From SIG588 sp045533175 (GTDB lineage: Bacteria; Bacillota; Clostridia; Oscillospirales; Acutalibacteraceae), in assembly GCA_045533175.1 (NCBI GenBank), contig JAZSHJ010000088.1:1-12151 (forward strand): a stretch of 12,151 nt of DNA, written 5' to 3'. This document shows, piece after piece, positions 1 through 4,995 of this stretch; position 1 is the stretch's first letter; each line of letters starts with the position of its first letter. The notes under the pieces are model-generated. The model made no database searches and had not been told where the DNA came from. It saw only the letters and a program-made list of their open reading frames with translations. The translations under genes and the position numbers were made by a program.

Positions 1-655
1 CGTGCGGCGCATCACCATAGGTCAGCGCGCCGTAGATCTCATCCGAGATCACCATAATATCCGTATCCCGCAACACATCCGCGATCGCTTCCAGATGTTT
101 GCGGCGCATCACCGCGCCTGTCGGATTGTTCGGGAACGGCAAGATCAACAGTTTCGTGCGTGGAGTAATGGCTTCACGCAATTCTTCTGCCGTAAGGCGA
201 AACCCGTTTTGCGCTTTGGTCACGATGGACACCGGCACACCGCCTGCCATCGACACCAACGGCGCATAACACACAAAACTCGGCGAAGGCACCAACACTT
301 CGTCGCCGGGGTTGACCAACGCGCGAATGCCGATATCCAGCGCTTCGCTGCCGCCCACCGTCACGACCACTTCGGTGCGGGGATCAAACTCCACCCCCGA
401 AAGCCGCTGAATACGCCGCGTGATCGCCGCACGCAATTCCAATAAGCCTGCATTGGCGCTGTACCACGTTTTGCCCTGTTCCAACGAAGAAATACCCTTT
501 TCACGGATATGCCACGGGGTGGCAAAATCCGGCTCGCCGATAGACAGCGAGATCATATCATCCGCTTTCACTTCATTTGCAATATCAAAGAAGCGGCGAA
601 TACCGGACGGCGGCAGGGATGCCAGCGTCCGATTCAACACCTTACCGTAATCCAT
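1..655 (-). CDS. PLP-dependent class I/II aminotransferase, N-terminal 218 residues (cut by window edge)
   Basis: Fold-type I aminotransferase that transfers an amino group between an amino acid and a 2-oxo acid; the protein is cytosolic. The frame is open from the ATG at 655 to the left edge, so the C-terminal part with the PLP lysine is outside the window. Visible family marks are the substrate/cofactor-binding NNPTG at residues 176-180, the SDEIY segment at 204-208 (Asp for the pyridine nitrogen, Tyr for the ring oxygen), and an N-terminal ISLSIGEPDF stretch typical of the aspartate/alanine aminotransferase branch. It starts 3 nt after the stop of the Lrp/AsnC gene, so the two are cotranscribed. 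The same pairing occurs in Bacillus subtilis as AlaR-AlaT (YugG-YugH), where the enzyme is an alanine transaminase. Alanine is therefore the best guess for the substrate here, but specificity cannot be read from the sequence. Confidence 0.9.
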   Translation of the reverse strand, partial: MDYGKVLNRTLASLPPSGIRRFFDIANEVKADDMISLSIGEPDFATPWHIREKGISSLEQGKTWYSANAGLLELRAAITRRIQRLSGVEFDPRTEVVVTVGGSEALDIGIRALVNPGDEVLVPSPSFVCYAPLVSMAGGVPVSIVTKAQNGFRLTAEELREAITPRTKLLILPFPNNPTGAVMRRKHLEAIADVLRDTDIMVISDEIYGALTYGDAPH

Positions 656-658
656 GGG

Positions 659-1132
659 TTAATAAGCCCCTCTCTCATCCTTGTGGTCACCCAAGAACAT
701 CACACCGCTGTCCTTATAACGGCGCAACACAAAATGGGTGGCGGTGGAGATCACCGAATCCAAAGTGGACAGGCGCTTCGCCACGAACATGGATACCTCT
801 TTAAAGGTGCGTCCCGTCACCGTCACGAGCAGATCGTAACCACCCGACATCAGATACACGCTTTCCACTTCGTCAAACCGCATCACCGTTTCGGCAATGC
901 CTTCAAACCCGTAATCCCGCTTCGGCGTCACACGCAGCTCGATCACCGCGGTTACGTATTCGCGATCGGTGCGTTCCCAATCGATCAGCGCTTTATAGGC
1001 ACGAATCACACCGTCTTGTTCCAATTTGGCCATTTTTTGTTCCACATCCGCTTCGGTGGTGTTCAACATCGCGGCGAGTTGTGCCACGGTCAAGCGAGCG
1101 TTGGTATCCAATAATTTCAGCAATTTATCCAT
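659..1132 (-). CDS. Lrp/AsnC family transcriptional regulator
   Basis: A 157-residue amino-acid-responsive DNA-binding protein. Residues about 5-45 form the winged-type AsnC helix-turn-helix (LLDTNARLTVAQLAAML, then a recognition helix and KLEQDGVI). Residues about 60-140 form the RAM ligand-binding/oligomerisation domain with the characteristic SGGYDLLV at 96-103. The length is normal for the family. Two adjacent ATG codons (1135 and 1132) follow a GGAGG at 1145-1141. I chose 1132 because the spacing is 8 nt and MDKLLKLL is the usual N-terminus of relatives; 1135 is equally possible and adds one Met. The frame stays open further upstream, but that stretch crosses the promoter. The downstream aminotransferase, 3 nt away, is the likely regulated partner, as in Bacillus AlaR-AlaT. 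An AT-rich inverted repeat over its own promoter suggests autoregulation. Confidence 0.92.
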   Translation of the reverse strand: MDKLLKLLDTNARLTVAQLAAMLNTTEADVEQKMAKLEQDGVIRAYKALIDWERTDREYVTAVIELRVTPKRDYGFEGIAETVMRFDEVESVYLMSGGYDLLVTVTGRTFKEVSMFVAKRLSTLDSVISTATHFVLRRYKDSGVMFLGDHKDERGAY

Positions 1133-1160
1133 CATAACAGCCTCCTTGCTTGTCTTGCAA

Positions 1161-1194
1161 AAAATATATACACAATTAGTATACCATATATTTT
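1161..1194. promoter_or_regulatory. AT-rich inverted repeat, candidate Lrp/AsnC operator
   Basis: AAAATATAT at 1161-1169 is repeated in inverted orientation as ATATATTTT at 1186-1194, with 16 nt between. The repeat covers the -10 box and the probable start point of the promoter. Outside it lie two copies of the palindromic TTGCAA (1155-1160 and 1201-1206). Lrp/AsnC proteins usually bind AT-rich, dyad-symmetric DNA at their own promoters, so this is a plausible autoregulatory site. The AT-richness alone could also produce such symmetry. Confidence 0.45.
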
Positions 1195-1206
1195 CCGTCG
1201 TTGCAA
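1178..1206 (-). promoter_or_regulatory. Sigma-A promoter of the asnC-like/aminotransferase operon
   Basis: On the minus strand, a -35 box TTGCAA (1206-1201) and a -10 box TATACT (1183-1178) are separated by exactly 17 bp. The -10 box is preceded by TGG, giving an extended -10. Transcription would start near 1171, about 40 nt before the start codon. Only sequence match supports this. Confidence 0.75.
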
Positions 1207-1223
1207 GAATTATCTGCAGACGC

Positions 1224-1258
1224 AAAAAGACCTGCCGAAGCAGTCTTCAGCAGGTCTT
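1224..1258 (-). terminator. Intrinsic terminator of the rhaBAD operon
   Basis: Read on the minus strand, AAGACCTGC pairs with GCAGGTCTT (9 bp, 1258-1250 with 1235-1227). An inner GAAG/CTTC stem and an ACTG loop sit inside, and the hairpin runs into five T (1228-1224). It begins 15 nt beyond the rhaD stop codon and separates the rhamnose operon from the asnC-like promoter. Confidence 0.85.
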
Positions 1259-1273
1259 CTTAACCGTTGTGTT

Positions 1274-2089
1274 TTACAGATTCAAGAAATCCTTGCGATA
1301 GTCAAGGCCAAACGCATCCGCAACTGCTTTGAGTTCGGGATCAAGGATGGTGTTCACATGAGGCATGTGCGCCGTCAACATGTAGAGTTGTGCCGCCTTT
1401 TCCACCGTTTCGATCAGGCCGAAGGTTTCGTCCATATCCTTGCCCGCACCGTAGATACCGTGCAAGCCCCAGACGACCAAGCGGTACTCTTCCATCTTCT
1501 TCGCGGTGGCTTCGCCGATCTCGTTGTTGCCGCAAACCATCCACGGCAACACGCCGATACCGTCGGGGAACACCACGATACACTCGGTGCACATCTCCCA
1601 AATGGTGTGGGTGAACTTCTTATCGTCCAGTTCATGAATGTGCGTCATCGCGAGGGTGTACGTGGGGTGAGTGTGCATCACCACGCGGTGGTTGGGATCT
1701 TTCTTCAAACGCACCATGTGGCTCATCAAGTGCGCAGGCAGTTCGCTCGTGAAGCGGCCGCCGTCTTTGTAACCCCACAGCAGTTCCGCGGTGGTACCGT
1801 CCTTCGCAATGCGGATGATACCGAGATTGGTTTCGGGATCCACTTCCACGTTCTTGAAATACTTACCCGTGCCGGTCACGATGAAGATCTTGCCGATCAA
1901 GTCGGTCGCATCAAAGCCGGTGGGAATGGTGCGGATCACCTTCGTGAGATCGAGATATTCCGCCACTTCGGCCTCTTCCAGCATGTAGCTGATGTTGCCG
2001 CCGTTGCGCTCATCCCAACCCTGACGATACATATTTGCGGTAGTACGTTTCATTTCCTCCACAAAAGGAGCAGTCAAAATGTCTTTCAT
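1274..2089 (-). CDS. rhaD: Rhamnulose-1-phosphate aldolase
   Basis: Zinc-dependent class II aldolase that splits L-rhamnulose 1-phosphate into dihydroxyacetone phosphate and L-lactaldehyde, the last step of the phosphorylative L-rhamnose pathway in the cytosol. It has 271 residues, close to the E. coli enzyme. Visible are GGNIS at 30-34, the catalytic Glu116 (in ELPAH), zinc ligands His139 and His141 (in MHTHPT) and the third zinc ligand His210 (in WGLHGIYG). These correspond closely to E. coli Glu117, His141, His143 and His212. The start is fixed by GGAGG 7 nt upstream. Its ATG overlaps the rhaA stop codon as ATGA (4-nt overlap), which points to translational coupling. It is the last gene of the operon and is followed by a terminator. 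Confidence 0.96.
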   Translation of the reverse strand: MKDILTAPFVEEMKRTTANMYRQGWDERNGGNISYMLEEAEVAEYLDLTKVIRTIPTGFDATDLIGKIFIVTGTGKYFKNVEVDPETNLGIIRIAKDGTTAELLWGYKDGGRFTSELPAHLMSHMVRLKKDPNHRVVMHTHPTYTLAMTHIHELDDKKFTHTIWEMCTECIVVFPDGIGVLPWMVCGNNEIGEATAKKMEEYRLVVWGLHGIYGAGKDMDETFGLIETVEKAAQLYMLTAHMPHVNTILDPELKAVADAFGLDYRKDFLNL

Positions 2090-3327
2090 TTTCTTTCCTC
2101 CAACACACACGTTTCATATTCACGCACCGCGGTAATGTAATCCGCCGATACGCCCTCACGGCGCAGGAACTCCGCCCACACATCGCCGAACGGCGCGGTT
2201 TTGAGTTCTTCCTGCAACACCATCAGTTCGGTCATGTTGCCCGCATCCTGCAACGCCTTCAGTTTGGCGTTCGGCTGCAACAGAGCAAACAGCAACGACT
2301 TCGACACGTTACGAACACCCGTTACCCACGCGGACACGCGGTTGATGGACGCATCGAAATAATCGGTGGCAATGAACACGCGATCCAGCGCATCGTTGCG
2401 CACGATCTCCTTCGCAATTTCGCGGGTTTCGTCATCGAACAGCACCACGTGATCGGAGTCCCAACGCACGGGACGCGTCACGTGCAACGCAATCTTTTCG
2501 TTGAACAAAAGCAGCGAAGAGATCTTATCCGACACCACTTCGGTGGGGTGATAGTGGCCGTTATCCATCAACGGCGTCAGGCCGTTCGCGGTGGAATAGG
2601 ACAGCGTAAATTCCGCCGAACCCACCGTGTAAGATTCCACACCGATGCCGAACACTTTGGATTCCAGCGTGATGTACACCTTCTTCTTATCATACGGGAT
2701 GGAGAGGATCTCATCCAGCGACTTCTTGAAGCGGGCACGCGGGCCGAGACGGTCGGCGGGAATATCCTTGAAGCCGTCGGGAATCCAGATGTTCATCACC
2801 GCGGGAATGCCCGTTTCCTCGGCAAAATATTCCGCAATGCGGATACAAGCACGGCCGTGCTCCACCCAGAAACGGCGCACTTCCTCATCCGGCGAGGAGA
2901 GAGTGAGACCGTCCTTCACCATCGGGTGAGAAAAATAGGTGGGGTTGAAATCCAAACCCATGCCACGCTCTTTCGCAAACGCCACCCACGGGGCAAAGTG
3001 CTTCGGCTCGATCTTATCGCGATCGGCATACTCGCCGTCTGCAAAAATGGCGTAGCTCGCGTGCAGGTTCAATTTCTTCTTGCCGGGCATCAGCGACAGC
3101 GCCTTATCAAAGTCCGCCATCAACTCCGCCGGTGTGGTGGCCTTGCCGGGATAGTTACCCGTGGTCTGAATGCCGCCCGACAACGCTTCCTTGCTGTCGA
3201 AGCCGACCACGTCGTCACCCTGCCAGCAATGCACCGACACGGTAATGTCTTTCAACGTGTTCAGCGCCTGTTCGGTGTCCACACCCAACGCTTCGTAAAT
3301 TGCTTTTGCTTCCATGTATCTGCTCAT
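2086..3327 (-). CDS. rhaA: L-rhamnose isomerase
   Basis: Converts L-rhamnose to L-rhamnulose in the cytosol using two divalent metal ions (Mn2+ in known enzymes) on a TIM barrel. It has 413 residues; the E. coli enzyme has 419. Metal and active-site residues are visible as Glu222 (LESK), Asp255 and His258 (MDNGHYHPTE), His282 (LHVTRPVRW), Asp290 and Asp292 (WDSDHV) and Asp322 (TDYFDASINR). They line up with the E. coli residues at a uniform offset of 12, from memory of that enzyme. The start at 3327 has AGGGG 8 nt upstream; a frame extension to 3345 would run across that ribosome binding site. It is the middle gene of rhaBAD, 14 nt after rhaB and overlapping rhaD by 4 nt. Confidence 0.97.
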   Translation of the reverse strand: MSRYMEAKAIYEALGVDTEQALNTLKDITVSVHCWQGDDVVGFDSKEALSGGIQTTGNYPGKATTPAELMADFDKALSLMPGKKKLNLHASYAIFADGEYADRDKIEPKHFAPWVAFAKERGMGLDFNPTYFSHPMVKDGLTLSSPDEEVRRFWVEHGRACIRIAEYFAEETGIPAVMNIWIPDGFKDIPADRLGPRARFKKSLDEILSIPYDKKKVYITLESKVFGIGVESYTVGSAEFTLSYSTANGLTPLMDNGHYHPTEVVSDKISSLLLFNEKIALHVTRPVRWDSDHVVLFDDETREIAKEIVRNDALDRVFIATDYFDASINRVSAWVTGVRNVSKSLLFALLQPNAKLKALQDAGNMTELMVLQEELKTAPFGDVWAEFLRREGVSADYITAVREYETCVLEERK

Positions 3328-3341
3328 GTTGGTATCCCCTT

Positions 3342-4712
3342 TCAAACTTCTTGAATATCAAACGTGCGGATCACAATGTTCCGCGCATCTTGCAAAGTCA
3401 GGGCCGCATCCGCCGCCATCAGTTGCGAGAGCATATTACCCGTCGCCGTACCCTCCACCGGGCCCGCCGTCACCCGACGGCCGGTGTATTCACGCGTCAA
3501 GCGGTTCAGGTAACGGTCTTGGCATCCGCCGCCCACAATGGCGATCGTATCCACCGTTTTGCCCGCCACGCGCTCGATCTCTTCCACCGTTTTCTTATAC
3601 GTGGTGGCCAGCGAGTGATACACACAGTTGAGCACGTCGCCGAGCGGCAGGTCAGGTTTGCCAAGATAGGTGCGAATGGCTTCGATCATGTTGTCGGGTG
3701 CCAAGAACGCTTCGTTCGTGGGATCAACGATGTCGGTAAAATTGCTCTCCATCGCCATCTCCATCATCTCGTCATAGGTGTACTTCTTGTCGAGATTACG
3801 GCGAATGTTCTGGAACAGCCACATACCCATGATGTTTTTGAGGAAACGGAAACGGTACTGAATACCGCCCTCGTTTGCAAGGTTCGCTTCCATCGCGGCA
3901 GGAGTGGTCACGGGATACAGATTTTCCGTACCCACCAAACTCCACGTGCCCGAGGAGATAAACACGCTGTGCTCATCCACGGGGCATGCCGCCACGGCCG
4001 ACGCCGTGTCGTGCGAAGGGCACAACAGCACGGTGCAATCGAACCCGACCTTTTCACGGATTTCGGGCAGGAAATTGCCCACCACCGTACCGGGCAACGA
4101 CGGCTTTTCAAAAATGCGGGCGGGAATCCCCAGTTTTTCAAGGATTTCGGTATCCCATTCTTTGCTTTCGGCGTTCAACAGATTGGTGGTGGTCGCGTTG
4201 GTATATTCGTTTTTACGCACACCCGTCAGTTTGTAACCGAGATAATCGGGCATCATCAAGAAGTGTGCGGCGCGATCCAACTTGCCCGACTTTTTGTCGC
4301 AGTACAGTTGATATACCGTGTTAAAATCCTGCTGTTGAATGCCCGTCTTGGCATACAGCTCCTCGCGGCTGACAATGCCGAACACTTCGGCGGGCACGCC
4401 CGCGGTGCGGCTGTCACGATATGCCACGCATGGACGGATCTCCTCGCCCGCCTCATCCAACAGCACGTAATCCACACCCCAGGTATCGATCGCCATGGTG
4501 GTGGGGATCTTCCCCACTTCCTTACAGCGGGCAATACCCGCCACCACGTGAGCAAACAACGCGTCGATATCCCACGTGAGGGTTCCGTCCGCCGGCTTCA
4601 TCCCGTTTTCAAAACGGTATATCTCCTGTGTTTCCAAACGACCGTCCTTCAGCTCTCCCAGCAGATGGCGTCCGCTGGAAGCTCCGATATCGATCGCCAA
4701 ACAGTAAGGCAT
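3342..4712 (-). CDS. rhaB: Rhamnulokinase (FGGY family)
   Basis: Phosphorylates L-rhamnulose with ATP to give L-rhamnulose 1-phosphate, the committed step of rhamnose use, in the cytosol. It has 456 residues, slightly shorter than E. coli RhaB (489). The sugar-kinase fold is shown by the first phosphate loop DIGASSGR at 8-15, the substrate-side DTWGVDYVLLD near residue 80, the catalytic Asp235 in PSHDTASAV (E. coli Asp237), and the adenosine-binding GGG at 394-396 followed by CQDRYLNRL. The start at 4712 has GGAGG 7 nt upstream. It is the first gene of the operon, behind a good sigma-A promoter, and lies divergent from the beta-helix gene. No rhamnose regulator or transporter is adjacent, so control and uptake are encoded elsewhere. 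Confidence 0.96.
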   Translation of the reverse strand: MPYCLAIDIGASSGRHLLGELKDGRLETQEIYRFENGMKPADGTLTWDIDALFAHVVAGIARCKEVGKIPTTMAIDTWGVDYVLLDEAGEEIRPCVAYRDSRTAGVPAEVFGIVSREELYAKTGIQQQDFNTVYQLYCDKKSGKLDRAAHFLMMPDYLGYKLTGVRKNEYTNATTTNLLNAESKEWDTEILEKLGIPARIFEKPSLPGTVVGNFLPEIREKVGFDCTVLLCPSHDTASAVAACPVDEHSVFISSGTWSLVGTENLYPVTTPAAMEANLANEGGIQYRFRFLKNIMGMWLFQNIRRNLDKKYTYDEMMEMAMESNFTDIVDPTNEAFLAPDNMIEAIRTYLGKPDLPLGDVLNCVYHSLATTYKKTVEEIERVAGKTVDTIAIVGGGCQDRYLNRLTREYTGRRVTAGPVEGTATGNMLSQLMAADAALTLQDARNIVIRTFDIQEV

Positions 4713-4751
4713 AAAACAACCTCCCTTGTTTTGCAAATTTTTACATTGTAT

Positions 4752-4780
4752 ATCATATCACAAAAAAAACAAGGTTGCAA
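4752..4780 (-). promoter_or_regulatory. Sigma-A promoter of rhaBAD
   Basis: On the minus strand, TTGCAA (4780-4775) and TATGAT (4757-4752) are separated by 17 bp that include a run of eight T. Start of transcription is expected near 4745, about 33 nt before the rhaB ATG. The -10 box is one base off consensus. Confidence 0.75.
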
Positions 4781-4905
4781 TACCCCTTTTCGAGTAAAAA
4801 CATGCGCTATTCGGTATCTTCACAGCCGTTTTTATTGCTTCGCACATCCCCGACCCCAAAAACAGAAAAAAGTTGAAAAATGCAAAAATTTTTCATATTT
4901 TTCTA

Positions 4906-4935
4906 TTGACTTTTCATAATACGGTGTGGTAGGCT
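4906..4935 (+). promoter_or_regulatory. Possible promoter of the beta-helix gene
   Basis: TTGACT (4906-4911) is a good -35 box. At 18 bp spacing it is followed by TAGGCT (4930-4935), a poor -10 box with only the first two and last bases conserved. A weak -10 would suit an activator-dependent or tightly controlled promoter. An alternative pair slightly upstream is TTGAAA (4873-4878) with TATTTT (4896-4901) at 17 bp. The true start cannot be settled from sequence. Confidence 0.45.
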
Positions 4936-4936
4936 G

Positions 4937-4962
4937 ACTTTGCACAAACGAACGTGCAAAGT
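4937..4962. promoter_or_regulatory. Perfect inverted repeat, candidate operator of the beta-helix gene
   Basis: ACTTTGCAC (4937-4945) and GTGCAAAGT (4954-4962) form a perfect 9-bp dyad around an 8-nt spacer, 33 nt before the start codon. It covers the expected transcript start and the early leader. It could be a repressor-binding site or, in RNA, a leader hairpin. There is no T-run after it, so it is not an intrinsic terminator. Confidence 0.55.
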
Positions 4963-4995
4963 TTGTCGCTCCGGCAATAAAGGAGGGTGCTCATT

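Larger units (their letters stand above)
4713..4995. other. Divergent intergenic regulatory region between rhaB and the beta-helix gene
   Basis: This 283-bp non-coding stretch is much richer in A+T than the genes. It holds the rhaB promoter on the left, the probable promoter and inverted repeat of the beta-helix gene on the right, and between them about 90 bp (roughly 4782-4872) where I see no hairpin, repeat or small gene. Two similar T/A-tract motifs, TGCAAATTTTTACAT (4732-4746) and TGCAAAAATTTTTCAT (4881-4896), lie near the two transcript starts. They might be sites for a shared regulator, but the evidence is weak. Confidence 0.6.

Noticed and set aside
4800..4870. A possible small gene or regulatory RNA in the middle of the rhaB/beta-helix intergenic region
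   Set aside because: No start codon with a ribosome binding site, no stable hairpin and no riboswitch-like conserved core could be seen.
3300..4919. A 539-codon open frame on the plus strand opposite rhaB
   Set aside because: Antisense shadow of a confidently identified kinase gene; its end runs into the AT-rich intergenic region without meaning.
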